A stretch of DNA of 64,000 nt from Streptomyces noursei (GTDB taxonomy: Bacteria; Actinomycetota; Actinomycetes; Streptomycetales; Streptomycetaceae), in assembly GCF_016917755.1 (NCBI RefSeq), contig NZ_CP070326.1:9610001-9674000 (forward strand). Direction: 5' to 3'. Position 1 is the stretch's first letter. Each line of letters starts with the position of its first letter. The translations under genes and the position numbers were made by a program. Below the pieces are notes generated by a model. That model was given only the letters and a program-made list of their open reading frames with translations. It was not told where the DNA came from and ran no database searches. Below, in pieces: positions 23,409-31,858 of the stretch.

Positions 23409-24851
23409 TCAGCGCCACACGGGCGCGTCGGTTCCCCAACGCCCGGACGGTGCGGCCCAGTTCACGGGTCCGCCCTCGAAGGACACCGGGGGCAGTGCGT
23501 GCCGCAGTCGCCCCGCGGGGCTGTCGGTCTCGCGGAGGTGGTGGGCGGGGTCGTAGCCCGTGGTGACGGCGGGCCCCGTCGCCGCCTCGACGGCGGGCCG
23601 GCCGGGCGTGTCCCCGAGGTCGTGCACCAGCCAGCGTGCCGTACGGCCCAGCGCCAGCGTCGCCAGGTGCGAACCGCCGGTCCGGGCCTGCTCGGTCAGT
23701 GCCCGCAGCACCGCAGCGGCCAGCAGGTACCCGGTGCCGTGGTCCAGTGCCTGCGCGGGCAGCGCGCCCGGGGTGCCGTCGTCGTGCGCCTCGACGGCGG
23801 CGATGCCGGTCGCGACCTGTACGACGCTGTCGAAGCCACGCCGGCCGCCCCAGGGGCCGTCGTCGCCCCAGGCGGAGAGCCGGGCCACCACCAGCCCGGG
23901 GCGGCGTTCCACCAGGGCCTCGGGGGTGAGCCCGAAGCGGTCGAGGGCGCCGGGGCGGTAGCCGGTCACCACCACGTCCGCCTCGGCCAGCAGCGCCTCG
24001 AAGGACGCGCGCCCACCGGGCGACCCCAGGTCCAGCGCGGTGGAGCGCTTGCCGAAACCGGTGTCGCTGTGGGCGTCCTGACTCTCCGGCAGCTGCGGTG
24101 CATCGATGCGCAGGACGTCCGCGCCGAGAAGGGCCAGCGTCCGGGTGGCGACCGGGCCGGCGAGCACTCGGGTCAGGTCCAGCACGCGCAGCCCGGCGGC
24201 GGGCAGCACCGGGTCGCCGGCTCGGGCCGGCAGTACCCGGGGCGGGGTGCCGGCGCCCAGGTGCTCGCGCGTCAGCAGTGGCTTCCGGGCGAGGGCGGCG
24301 CCCTGCTCGTGGGCGGCCCACTCCTCGGGGGTGCGGGCGGCGACGGCCAGCCCGCCGGCCGCGTAGACGGCCTCTTGGAGTTCCTCGGCCCGCCGTGCGG
24401 CGATCACGGCCTCGGCGTCCGCGGGCCCGGCGGTGTCCGGGAGGCCCAGCGCGCCGAGCAAACGGGCGCGGTGGTGCGGGTAGTTGGCATGGGTGCGCAG
24501 CCAGCCGTCGGCGGTGCGCCAGAACCGGGAGAGCGGGGCGAAGGTCGAGGGGGCGCGACCGTCGATCCGCAGATGCCGTTCGCTGACGAAGGCGGTGGCC
24601 ACGGCTCCGTCGTCGACCCGTACGGCGGGCAGCGGGCCGCCGTCGCGCTGTGCGGCCAGCTCGGCCGCGGCGAGCGCGCAGACGGCCACTGTGGAGCGGG
24701 CCAGGGCCATGACCGGGAGGCGGGCCGACAGCAGGCCGGGCGGCCCGTCGTAGGAGATGCGTTCCGTGAGCCCGGGGTCGCCGCCGAGCGCCGCCCACGC
24801 CTGGTCCGTGCCGAGGTTCTGCCGCCGTCCCGTGTCGTCTCGTTGCTTCAT
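23409..24851 (-). CDS. CaiB/BaiF-type (family III) CoA transferase
   Basis: 480 residues. The second half holds the family III core: GLRVLDLTRVLAGPVATRTL, LALLGADVLRIDAP, DTGFGKRSTALDL, ADVVVTGYRPGALDRFGLTP. The family nucleophile is an Asp, commonly within a G-D-x-x-x motif; I cannot place it with confidence. The first about 200 residues contain a further CaiB-like portion (FAPLSRFWRTADGWLRTHAN), giving an extended two-part protein seen in several actinobacteria. The family moves CoA between carboxylic acids; mesaconyl-CoA C1-C4 transferase belongs to it. No ribosome site precedes ATG 24851; instead a perfect TGGCAC-TGA-GTGCCA palindrome sits 10 bp upstream, like those in the ccr promoter. 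Confidence 0.85.
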   Translation of the reverse strand: MKQRDDTGRRQNLGTDQAWAALGGDPGLTERISYDGPPGLLSARLPVMALARSTVAVCALAAAELAAQRDGGPLPAVRVDDGAVATAFVSERHLRIDGRAPSTFAPLSRFWRTADGWLRTHANYPHHRARLLGALGLPDTAGPADAEAVIAARRAEELQEAVYAAGGLAVAARTPEEWAAHEQGAALARKPLLTREHLGAGTPPRVLPARAGDPVLPAAGLRVLDLTRVLAGPVATRTLALLGADVLRIDAPQLPESQDAHSDTGFGKRSTALDLGSPGGRASFEALLAEADVVVTGYRPGALDRFGLTPEALVERRPGLVVARLSAWGDDGPWGGRRGFDSVVQVATGIAAVEAHDDGTPGALPAQALDHGTGYLLAAAVLRALTEQARTGGSHLATLALGRTARWLVHDLGDTPGRPAVEAATGPAVTTGYDPAHHLRETDSPAGRLRHALPPVSFEGGPVNWAAPSGRWGTDAPVWR

Positions 24852-24861
24852 GAGCCGAGTC

Positions 24862-24876
24862 TGGCACTGAGTGCCA
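24862..24876. promoter_or_regulatory. perfect TGGCAC-N3-GTGCCA operator before CoA-transferase gene
   Basis: TGGCACTGAGTGCCA: 6-bp arms, 3-bp centre, lying in the 32-bp gap between the DUF2867 stop codon and the CoA-transferase start. Two near copies occur in the ccr promoter at 51523-51559. The repeated architecture at two CoA-metabolism genes argues for a repressor site rather than a chance hairpin. Confidence 0.55.
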
Positions 24877-24883
24877 TCTATGG

Positions 24884-25819
24884 CTAGCAGGACGGCTGTT
24901 CTCGACCTTCCTCCAGGGCGGCGGGCCGCCACCGCTCCGCCGCGCCGGGCGCCGCCAGCGCCAGTTCGCGGTGGGCCCGGCGCAGTGCTCCGCGCACCAC
25001 GAAGGGGTGGATCCGGCGTATGACGGCCATGTAGAGGCGCCCTCCGCGGTGGTGGGTGCGCACGACGGTGCCGAGCGTGATCCGGTCGTCGGCGACCAGG
25101 AGCGAGGCCCGGAAATCGAGGTGACCGGCGTCCTTGCCCAACAGGATCTCCCCGCCCCGCCGCGCGAGCACGGGGAACGACGCCCCGCGCAACACCCCTT
25201 CCCAGGCTTCCGGTTCGCGCGGCATACCTGGTCGCAGCGGCATCTGCCAGGCGTCCTGGAAGTCCGTACGCGAGAAGGCACTGCGTGCCAGATGCGCGCC
25301 TTCCGGTAGGGCGACGGCCGTCGGCCGGTCCCACAGGAGGCGGTTGAGCAGCCGCACCCGGGGCGACCGGCGGACGGGGGCGCCGAGGCGACCGGTGGCG
25401 GCCCGTTCGAGGTTGTCGAAGAGTTCCTCGACGACGGTGCCGTGGACGGCGCGGATCGCCAGGTGCCAGGCGACCCGTCGGGCGAGGGGAAGCCGGGACT
25501 CCAGGACGTGGTCGACCCGGCAGCGGTCCGCTCCCAGAGGGTGGACGGTGACCTCGTGGTGACCGGTGTCCTCGCCGGACGGGCCGGGGGTGAAGGCGAA
25601 GCGGATGCGGCGGCCCGGCTCGTAGGCGGCGACGCGGTAGCGGACGAATCCATGACCGCCGTCCGCGCCGACCCCCAAGGGGCGGTCGAAGCGCATGGGT
25701 GGCCATACGGGCGTCGGGAAGAGCGGGTCGGACTGGCCGCCCAGCCGGTCGATCAGGGCTCCCACGACCTCCGCCGGGGCCTGGACGGTGCGGGTATGGG
25801 CGTCGCGGACCGTGTGCAC
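24884..25819 (-). CDS. SRPBCC/DUF2867-type protein
   Basis: 311 residues with two parts. The N-terminal half resembles a START/SRPBCC lipid-binding-like domain (FVRYRVAAYEPGRRIRFAFT, VHPLGADRCRVDHVLES). The C-terminal half matches DUF2867: FPVLARRGGEILLGKDAGHL, DFRASLLVADDRITLGTVVR, LYMAVIRRIHPFVVRGALRR. DUF2867 is often fused to or found beside NAD-dependent epimerases. GTG 25819 is selected because GGAGGT lies 6 nt upstream. The gene is divergent from a TetR gene across 52 bp packed with palindromes, so it is the likely target of that repressor. The CoA-transferase gene follows 32 bp downstream on the same strand. Confidence 0.75.
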   Translation of the reverse strand: MHTVRDAHTRTVQAPAEVVGALIDRLGGQSDPLFPTPVWPPMRFDRPLGVGADGGHGFVRYRVAAYEPGRRIRFAFTPGPSGEDTGHHEVTVHPLGADRCRVDHVLESRLPLARRVAWHLAIRAVHGTVVEELFDNLERAATGRLGAPVRRSPRVRLLNRLLWDRPTAVALPEGAHLARSAFSRTDFQDAWQMPLRPGMPREPEAWEGVLRGASFPVLARRGGEILLGKDAGHLDFRASLLVADDRITLGTVVRTHHRGGRLYMAVIRRIHPFVVRGALRRAHRELALAAPGAAERWRPAALEEGREQPSC

Positions 25820-25831
25820 GGGGCACCTCCA

Positions 25832-25870
25832 TACGGTGGCGTATGTTTTTACCGTACGGTAGCGTACGGT
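25832..25870. promoter_or_regulatory. cluster of TACGGT-type palindromes in the TetR/DUF2867 divergent promoter
   Basis: TACCGTACGGTA (25850-25861) is a perfect 12-bp palindrome. CGTACGGT is repeated at 25853-25860 and 25863-25870, and TACG-GTGG-CGTA lies at 25832-25843. All fall in the 52-bp space between the divergent starts (25819 and 25872), so a bound TetR dimer would block both promoters. Confidence 0.6.
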
Positions 25871-25871
25871 C

Positions 25872-26549
25872 ATGGTGCGACAGCGGACGAAGGAGACCGG
25901 CGGCAGTACCGCACGGCAGCGACTGACCGTGCAGGACTGGGCCGACGCGGCCCTCGCGGCCATGGGGGAAGGCGGCCTGGCGGCGGTCGCCGTGGAGCCG
26001 CTGGCGGTCCGCCTGGGCACCACCAAGGGCAGCTTCTACTGGCACTTCACCAACCGCGACGCACTGATCGAGGCCGCCCTGGACCGCTGGGCCGAGACCC
26101 GCACCGAAACCGTGATCGCCGAGCTGGCCGACGAGCCCGATCCGGGCGAGCGGCTCCGCCGGCTGTTCCTGCGTGCCACCCGCCGGGCCGCCGAGGATCC
26201 ACTGGAGGTCTCGCTGCTGGCCTCCGCCGCGGATCCGCGGGTGGCCGCCGCGCTCGCCCGGGTGACCGACCGCCGGATCGGCCATATCGCCGCGCTCTTC
26301 GCCGAGTTGGGCTTCCCCGAGGACGAGGCGCACCGCCGCGGCCTGCTCGCGTACACCGCCTATCTGGGGCACACCCAGCTCAGCCACGCGGTTCCGCGGT
26401 CCCTGCCGGCCGGCCCCGCCCGCGACCGGCATCTGGACACGCTGCTGGAAACCTTGTTGCGTCCGGCGGGAACGCCCGGCGCGGGCCCGGACGTTCGACA
26501 AGCGAACCCGCAGCGACGAGTTACGGAACCCGCGGCCGAGAGGGGGTGA
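25872..26549 (+). CDS. TetR/AcrR family transcriptional regulator
   Basis: 225 residues. The N-terminal HTH is LTVQDWADAALAAMGEGGLA, VAVEPLAVRLGTTKGSFYWH, FTNRDALIEAALDRWAE: the TetR signature including the KGSFYWHF recognition helix region. The C-terminal domain (about residues 70-200) is helical, with an Arg-rich tail. It very probably represses itself and the divergent DUF2867 gene through the palindromes in the shared 52-bp promoter. The start is ATG 25872, only 1 nt after a CGTACGGT repeat, so no ribosome site exists and the repeat may overlap the promoter. Ligand unknown. Confidence 0.88.
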   Translation: MVRQRTKETGGSTARQRLTVQDWADAALAAMGEGGLAAVAVEPLAVRLGTTKGSFYWHFTNRDALIEAALDRWAETRTETVIAELADEPDPGERLRRLFLRATRRAAEDPLEVSLLASAADPRVAAALARVTDRRIGHIAALFAELGFPEDEAHRRGLLAYTAYLGHTQLSHAVPRSLPAGPARDRHLDTLLETLLRPAGTPGAGPDVRQANPQRRVTEPAAERG

Positions 26550-26615
26550 TCGCACCCAACCGGACGGCAGCCTCGCCCTGTTGAGCGACCTGGCGTGGTG
26601 ACACCCCGCACACTT

Positions 26616-26659
26616 CACGCAGACCTCACGCACACCTCACGCACACCTCACGCACACCG
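26616..26659. repeat. four-copy 11-bp tandem repeat
   Basis: Units CACGCAGACCT, CACGCACACCT, CACGCACACCT, CACGCACACCG in the 227-bp gap before the P450 gene. The 11-bp period is one DNA turn, but the units are not palindromic. The remainder of this gap shows nothing else clear apart from the P450 ribosome site. Confidence 0.65.
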
Positions 26660-26776
26660 CACACCCACGGAGATCAGCGCGGCGCACACGGCTCGCCGCC
26701 GGGGCGGCATGTCACACGGCAGGCACCGGTGACGTCCCCGTGACGAGCAACTCACCCCACCCGCACGGGAGGAACC

Positions 26777-27964
26777 GTGACCGAGACCATCTCCTTCCCC
26801 CAGGACCGCACCTGCCCCTATCACCCGCCGACGAACTACCGGCCGCTGCGCGAGTCCGGCCCGCTCTCCCACGTCGCCCTCTACGACGGCCGCAGGATCT
26901 GGGCGGTGACCGGCCACACCGAGGCACGGGCACTGCTGGTCGACGGGCGCCTGTCGGCCGACCGGCAGAATCCCGCGTTCCCCATCACGTTGGAGCGGTT
27001 CGAGGCCGTGCGGCGCGTGCGGACCCCGCTGATCGGCGTGGACGACCCGGAGCACAACACCCAGCGTCGCATGCTGATCCCCAGCTTCAGCGTCAAGCGG
27101 ACCATCGCACTCCGGCCGCAGATCCAGCGGATCGTGGACGAGCTGCTGGACCGGATGCTGGCCCAGGGGCCGCCCGCCGAGTTGGTCTCCGCGTTCGCCC
27201 TGCCGGTCCCCTCGATGGTGATCTGCCTGCTGCTCGGCGTCCCCTACGCGGACCATGAGTTCTTCGAGGAGCGGTCCCATCGGCTGCTGCGCGGGCGGTC
27301 GGCCGAAGAGAGCGAGGAGGCCCGGCTCGAACTGGAGGGGTATCTGGCAGGGCTGATCGCGACCAAGGAAAAGACCCCGGGCGACGGCCTGTTGGACGAG
27401 CTGATCACCGAGCGGCTGCGGACCGGCTCGCTGCGACACGAGGAACTGGTCCGGCTGGCCATGGTCCTGCTGGTCGCCGGCCACGAGACCACCGCCAACA
27501 TGATCTCGCTCGGCACCTTCACCCTGCTCGAACACCCCGACCAGCTGGCGCAGTTGAAAGCCGACGACAACCTGATCCCGACCGCGGTCGAGGAGCTGTT
27601 GCGGTTCCTGTCCATCGCCGACGGCATGCTGCGGGTGGCGACCGACGACATCGAGATCGCCGGCCGGACCATTCGCGCCGGCGACGGCGTGATGTTCTCG
27701 ACGTCGATGATCAACCGGGACGAGGCCGCCTACCCGGCCCCGGACGAACTGGACCTCGACCGCTCGGCCCGCCACCACGTCGCGTTCGGCTTCGGCGTCC
27801 ACCAGTGCCTGGGGCAGAATCTGGCCCGCGCCGAGATGGAGATCGCGCTACGCTCGCTCTTCAGGCGAATCCCCGATCTGCGACTCGCCGTGCCGGCTGC
27901 CGAGATTCCGTTCAAGCCGGGGCACACTCTCCAAGGAATGATCGAACTGCCGCTTGCCTGGTAG
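26777..27964 (+). CDS. cytochrome P450, CYP105-like
   Basis: 395 residues, soluble bacterial P450. Landmarks: C-helix region HNTQRRMLIPSFSVKR, I-helix LVAGHETTANMISLG (oxygen-activating Glu-Thr), EELLRF (ExxR), and the heme loop FGFGVHQCLGQNLARAE with the axial Cys. The overall pattern (DRTCPYHPP start, GLLDELITERLRTG) is that of the CYP105 family, versatile Streptomyces hydroxylases of xenobiotics and macrolides. GTG 26777 has GGGAGGA 4-9 nt upstream. A small ferredoxin gene follows 49 bp downstream, its likely electron donor. No biosynthetic cluster surrounds them, so a xenobiotic-type or tailoring role elsewhere is possible. Confidence 0.92.
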   Translation: MTETISFPQDRTCPYHPPTNYRPLRESGPLSHVALYDGRRIWAVTGHTEARALLVDGRLSADRQNPAFPITLERFEAVRRVRTPLIGVDDPEHNTQRRMLIPSFSVKRTIALRPQIQRIVDELLDRMLAQGPPAELVSAFALPVPSMVICLLLGVPYADHEFFEERSHRLLRGRSAEESEEARLELEGYLAGLIATKEKTPGDGLLDELITERLRTGSLRHEELVRLAMVLLVAGHETTANMISLGTFTLLEHPDQLAQLKADDNLIPTAVEELLRFLSIADGMLRVATDDIEIAGRTIRAGDGVMFSTSMINRDEAAYPAPDELDLDRSARHHVAFGFGVHQCLGQNLARAEMEIALRSLFRRIPDLRLAVPAAEIPFKPGHTLQGMIELPLAW

Positions 27965-28013
27965 CACCGATCGGCGCCACCGGAGGCGGTACGCCCACGA
28001 AAGGGGCCCGACA

Positions 28014-28208
28014 ATGCGGATCACCATTGACACGAACGTCTGTATCGGCGCCGGCCAGTGTGCGCTGACGGCGCCGTCGGTCTTCACCCAGGACGACGAC
28101 GGCTTCAGCGCGCTGCTGCCGGGCCGGGAGGACGGCGGGGGCGACCCGTTGGTGCGGGAAGCCGTCCGCGCCTGCCCGGTGCAGGCCATCAAGATCACGG
28201 AGGAGTGA
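28014..28208 (+). CDS. 3Fe-4S ferredoxin partner of the P450
   Basis: 64 residues: NVCIGAGQCALTAPSVFTQD, then a short acidic centre and ACPVQAIKITEE. Three cluster cysteines are seen (CxxxxxC ... CP), with Ala/Gly where the fourth Cys of a 4Fe-4S ferredoxin would be. This is the 3Fe-4S type that pairs with Streptomyces CYP105 enzymes. It accepts electrons from a ferredoxin reductase and passes them to the P450 heme. ATG 28014 with AAGGGG about 8 nt upstream. It is co-transcribed with the P450, and no reductase gene is in the window. Confidence 0.9.
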   Translation: MRITIDTNVCIGAGQCALTAPSVFTQDDDGFSALLPGREDGGGDPLVREAVRACPVQAIKITEE

Positions 28209-28311
28209 CGCCGGAACACCCCGCCCCGACCGGCCGGTGCCGCCGGGCGGTCGCGGCAGGCCCGACACGTGCCGCCCCTGACGTCGATACCCACGGCATC
28301 CACCCCATCCG

Positions 28312-30144
28312 CTACGGCACGACCCCCCGGGTGACGGGGAGTTCGAGGACTCCTCCGTCCTCGGGCGCGCTGGTGACCGACACCCCCTTCACCCCGTGGT
28401 TGCCCGCATAGGCGGTGTCACTCGCGGCGATCACCAGCCGCAACTGGTGCCCCGGCTGGTAGCGGTGCACGATACCCGGCAGTTCCACGGTGAACGCACG
28501 GGTCACGTCGGGCACCCTGGCCGGGGCGACCAACCGGTGCACCAGTGCCTTCCGGCCGTCCGGCGCGACATCGTAGAGCTTGACGAAGAGCACCAGTTTG
28601 TCGGCCGCGTCCGAGGAGTTCTGCTCCCGCTCGGCGTGGGGCGAATGCACCCTCAGGGTGACCTTGGGCGCGCCGACCACGTCCAGCGGCCCGCCCTTCA
28701 CCGGCGCCGAGGTCCAGTCCAGGTAGGTGCCCTTGATGTCGTAGGGCTGGAAGTCGGGCACCCCGACAAGGCTGGCCAGCGAGCTCTCCGAGTGGCTGGT
28801 CGGCACCCGCAGATTGCGGTACGCGCGGGTCCCGCGGACCACTTCGGCACGGCTGTCCACGAGCCTGCCGTCCCCGGAGAGATAGAGCCGGCGGCTGCCG
28901 CCCGCCGGGAAGGCGGACGAGGTGGCGTAGGTGGGACCACTGGTCACCCAGTCCCGGTAGTACGCGAAGGCCGGTCCGGTGTCGGTGGCGGACCGGTGCC
29001 GCAGATACCGGTCGAACCAGGCGAGGATCCTGCGCCCCACGTAACTGGTGTCCAAGTTGCCCCGCGCCAGGTCGAGTTCGCCCTTCACGGGGTCCTTCAT
29101 CCCGCCGCTGTGGCCCCAGGACTGCCAGATCATCTTGACCGGCGTGCCCTGGGCGGCGAGCGTGCGGTAGGTGGCCGTGGCCTCGTTGAGGTTGAAGAGG
29201 GTGTCGGCCTGGCCCTGGACCAACAGGGTCGGCGCCTTCACCGACTTCAGGTAGGACACCGGGGAGACGCTGCGTGCGTACTGGAGCATCGCCCGGGTCT
29301 CGTCGGCCGGGTACTTGCGGGACTCCAGCAGTCGCTTGGTGCGGCAGGCCCGCGCGACGAAGTGCAGGCAGCCGAGCTCCCCGGCCCGGGACGGGTCCAG
29401 CCTCGGATGGAGCAGCCCCTGTGCCTCGCCGATGAGGAAGAAGCCGTTCGTCCACTGGTGTTTGTACGCCCCGGGAACCGCACCGCCGACGCCGTCCGTG
29501 CGGCCGATGTTGTTCGGGGTCAGGGAGTACGCGAGGTCGTTCCAGGTGATCAGCGGGACCAGCGCGTCGACGCGATGGTCGACCGCGGCGGTGGCCATCT
29601 GGATCGCCCCGCCGTACGACCCTCCGATCATGCCGACCCGGGGGTCGCCGGGCCGGTCCTCGGCGACGAAGTCGACGCGGGTGCCGTCGTCGGCGGCCCG
29701 CAACCCGGCCAGCACGTCGATCAGTTGGCTTGCCGCCCGGCCGTCGATCGCGGGGTCGTCGAGCGAGATCGGGCAGCCGGTCCGGCCGAAGCCCAGGCCG
29801 GAGTAGGCGAGTGCGACATAGCCTCGGGTGGCGAGTGCCCGGGCGGTGGCGTCGGTCGAGCCGTCCGCCTTGCTGCCGCCGAAGCCGTTGGTGGTCAGCA
29901 CGGCGGGCGCCGGGTGCGCGGCGTCGACGCCCCGCGGGCGGTAGAGGTCGGCGTCCACCGTGCAGTTGCGGTCGCCGGCCCGCACGCTCACCTTGAGCGC
30001 GGAGACCGTGTACGGTTCGGCGGCGTCGCCCACGGCGGCAGCGGGGGCGCTCAGAACGAGGGGCGCGGTGAGGGCGGTGCCGGTCAGCAGGGCCAGCGAC
30101 ATGCGGAGCACGGGGCGGGACACGACTCGGGACACGCTGAGCAC
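28312..30144 (-). CDS. secreted CocE/NonD-type alpha/beta hydrolase (Xaa-Pro dipeptidyl-peptidase-like)
   Basis: 610 residues. A Sec signal peptide (SVSRVVSRPVLRMSLALLTG, hydrophobic core, APAAAVG cleavage region) is followed by an alpha/beta hydrolase domain. The nucleophile elbow is GMIGGSYGGAIQM (Ser), with LLVQGQADTLFN (acid Asp) and WGHSGGM (His). From about residue 430 comes a jelly-roll domain (RLYLSGDGRLV, LDWTSAPVKGGPLDVVGAPK) typical of CocE/PepX hydrolases. GTG 30144 is chosen since GGAGG lies 5-6 nt before it; longer in-frame starts upstream lack a site and would spoil the signal peptide. Substrate could be peptides or acylated compounds. A TetR-like palindrome lies just upstream. 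Confidence 0.83.
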   Translation of the reverse strand: MLSVSRVVSRPVLRMSLALLTGTALTAPLVLSAPAAAVGDAAEPYTVSALKVSVRAGDRNCTVDADLYRPRGVDAAHPAPAVLTTNGFGGSKADGSTDATARALATRGYVALAYSGLGFGRTGCPISLDDPAIDGRAASQLIDVLAGLRAADDGTRVDFVAEDRPGDPRVGMIGGSYGGAIQMATAAVDHRVDALVPLITWNDLAYSLTPNNIGRTDGVGGAVPGAYKHQWTNGFFLIGEAQGLLHPRLDPSRAGELGCLHFVARACRTKRLLESRKYPADETRAMLQYARSVSPVSYLKSVKAPTLLVQGQADTLFNLNEATATYRTLAAQGTPVKMIWQSWGHSGGMKDPVKGELDLARGNLDTSYVGRRILAWFDRYLRHRSATDTGPAFAYYRDWVTSGPTYATSSAFPAGGSRRLYLSGDGRLVDSRAEVVRGTRAYRNLRVPTSHSESSLASLVGVPDFQPYDIKGTYLDWTSAPVKGGPLDVVGAPKVTLRVHSPHAEREQNSSDAADKLVLFVKLYDVAPDGRKALVHRLVAPARVPDVTRAFTVELPGIVHRYQPGHQLRLVIAASDTAYAGNHGVKGVSVTSAPEDGGVLELPVTRGVVP

Positions 30145-30168
30145 GCAGACCTCCACAAGGACACGTCG

Positions 30169-30184
30169 TACCAACCAGTCGGTA
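30169..30184. promoter_or_regulatory. TetR-like operator upstream of the secreted hydrolase
   Basis: TACCAACCAGTCGGTA: outer arms TACC/GGTA with inner AC/GT symmetry, resembling the ACCNACCNGTNGGT class of TetR-family operators. It lies 25 bp upstream of the chosen GTG start (30144). No TetR gene is adjacent. Confidence 0.4.
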
Positions 30185-30201
30185 ACGGCGCGCTCATGTT
30201 G

Positions 30202-30241
30202 TGACACGAGTAACTAGCATGTCAACGCTCATGACACGAGT
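30202..30241. repeat. direct repeat TGACACGAGT, 30-bp spacing
   Basis: TGACACGAGT occurs at 30202-30211 and 30232-30241 upstream of the secreted hydrolase gene, with a TGTCA...TGACA inverted pair between. The 325-bp gap to the M20 gene contains nothing else recognisable. Confidence 0.4.
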
Positions 30242-30469
30242 CGCTGATAGGACGTCAGTTCACCTCGGTCGACCGGGAAACGGGGGCGAGAGGGTCCGTT
30301 CGGACGACGCCGTAGGGCCGATCGTCCGACCGATGGCCACGCCTCGTCACCCGCACCGTCGCGGCTCGTCCGACCGCGCGGCGTGCGCCCGCGCGCCCAG
30401 TCACCCCGCGCGCCCACTCGCCCCGTGCGCCGTGTCCCGGCCGGCGCCCGCCGGCCCGGGCACCCGTCG

Positions 30470-31858
30470 TCAGACGGCGGGCCGGCCGCGGCCGGGCACA
30501 CCGCGCAGGAAGTCGTCGAGGACCCGGACGCCGAAGTGCAGGCCCTCCACCGGCACCCGCTCGTCCACGCCGTGGAAGAGCGCCTGGTAGTCGAACCCCT
30601 CGGGCAGCTTCAGCGGCGAGAAGCCGTAGCCGACGATGCCCAGCCGGGAGAACTGCTTGGCGTCGGTGCCGCCGGACATGCAGTACGGCACGGTGTGGCC
30701 GTCCGGGTCGAACCGCTCGATCGCGGCCCGCATCGCGGCGAACGACGGGGAATCCACCGGGGCCTGGAGCGCGACCTCTCCGTGGTGGTAGTCCCAGGTG
30801 ACCTGGGGCCCGGTGAGCTCGTCCATGGTCGTGCGGAACTCGGCCTCGCCACCGGGGACGACCCTGCCGTCCACATGGGCGACGGCGGAGCCCGGGATCA
30901 CATTGACCTTGTAACCGGCCGACAGCATCGTCGGATTGGCGCTGTTGCGGACCGTCGACTCCACCAGCTTGGCGGACGGACCGAGCTTGTCGAGCAGGGC
31001 GTCGACGTCGAAGTCGGGCCGCTCGGGGTCGATGTCGATGCCGTGCAGCGCGGCGAGTTCGCGCAGCGCGGCCCGGACGGTGGGGGTGAGCCGCACCGGC
31101 CAGGCGTGCGCGCCGATCCGGGACACCGCGTCGGCCAGCCTGCTGACCGCGTTGTCGCGGTTGACCTTCGAACCGTGCCCGGCCCGGCCCCGGGCCGTCA
31201 GCTTCAGCCAGGCGGTGCCGCGCTCCCCGGCCGCGATCGGATAGATCCGCATCCCGCCGCCAGCGTGGAAGGTGAAGGCGCCCGATTCGCTGATGCCCTC
31301 GGTGCAGCCCTCGAAGAGGTCGGCGTGGTGGTCGGCCAGGAAGCCGGAGCCGTCCTCGGCGCTCGCCTCCTCGTCCGCGGTGAATGCCAGCACGATGTCG
31401 CGCCGGGGCCGCGCCCCGCCGCGGGCCCACTGCCGGACGACGGCGAGCATCATCGCGTCCATGTTCTTCATGTCGATGGCGCCCCGGCCCCAGACCACAC
31501 CGTCCCGGACTTCCCCCGAGAAGGGGTGCACCTGCCAGTCGGCGGGCTCGGCGGGGACCACGTCCAGGTGCCCGTGCACCAGCAGGGCGTCGGCGGACGG
31601 GTCGCTGCCCTCGATGCGGGCGACGACGTTCGTCCGCCCCGGGGTGCGCTCCAGCAGAACCGGTTCGATGCCCACCTCGGTCAGCCGCTCGGCGACGTAC
31701 TCGGCGGCCGGACGCTCCCGGCAGCTGCCGTCGCCGGCGTTGCTGGTGTCGATGCGGATCAGCTCCGAGGTGAACCGCACGACCTCGTCGAGCGCCTGCT
31801 GATCGACCGTCTCGGCGGCCGGGCCGGGCCCGTGCTCCGCCAGCTCCCTCTCAGCCAT
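30470..31858 (-). CDS. M20/M25/M40-family metallopeptidase (dipeptidase/deacylase-like)
   Basis: 462 residues of the di-zinc M20 family. Metal and catalytic motifs: ALLVHGHLDVVPAEP (His, Asp), VVWGRGAIDMKN (bridging Asp), LAFTADEEASAEDGSG (general base Glu and Glu ligand), and PYCMSGGTDAKQFS. The dimerisation lid lies between about residues 200 and 320. Substrates of the family include peptides, N-acyl amino acids and carbamoyl compounds. ATG 31858 overlaps the end of the M55 gene by 8 nt, so the two are coupled; the pair suggests processing of D-amino acid or dipeptide material. It ends the apparent PadR-M55-M20 row. Confidence 0.88.
   Translation of the reverse strand: MAERELAEHGPGPAAETVDQQALDEVVRFTSELIRIDTSNAGDGSCRERPAAEYVAERLTEVGIEPVLLERTPGRTNVVARIEGSDPSADALLVHGHLDVVPAEPADWQVHPFSGEVRDGVVWGRGAIDMKNMDAMMLAVVRQWARGGARPRRDIVLAFTADEEASAEDGSGFLADHHADLFEGCTEGISESGAFTFHAGGGMRIYPIAAGERGTAWLKLTARGRAGHGSKVNRDNAVSRLADAVSRIGAHAWPVRLTPTVRAALRELAALHGIDIDPERPDFDVDALLDKLGPSAKLVESTVRNSANPTMLSAGYKVNVIPGSAVAHVDGRVVPGGEAEFRTTMDELTGPQVTWDYHHGEVALQAPVDSPSFAAMRAAIERFDPDGHTVPYCMSGGTDAKQFSRLGIVGYGFSPLKLPEGFDYQALFHGVDERVPVEGLHFGVRVLDDFLRGVPGRGRPAV

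Noticed and set aside
24862..24876. CIRCE element (HrcA site)
   Set aside because: CIRCE is TTAGCACTC-N9-GAGTGCTAA. This site has a 3-bp centre and different arms and is not near chaperone genes.
26777..28208. Secondary-metabolite cluster around the P450 and ferredoxin
   Set aside because: No polyketide synthase, peptide synthetase, terpene cyclase or other core enzyme lies in the window; the pair fits a stand-alone CYP105 system.
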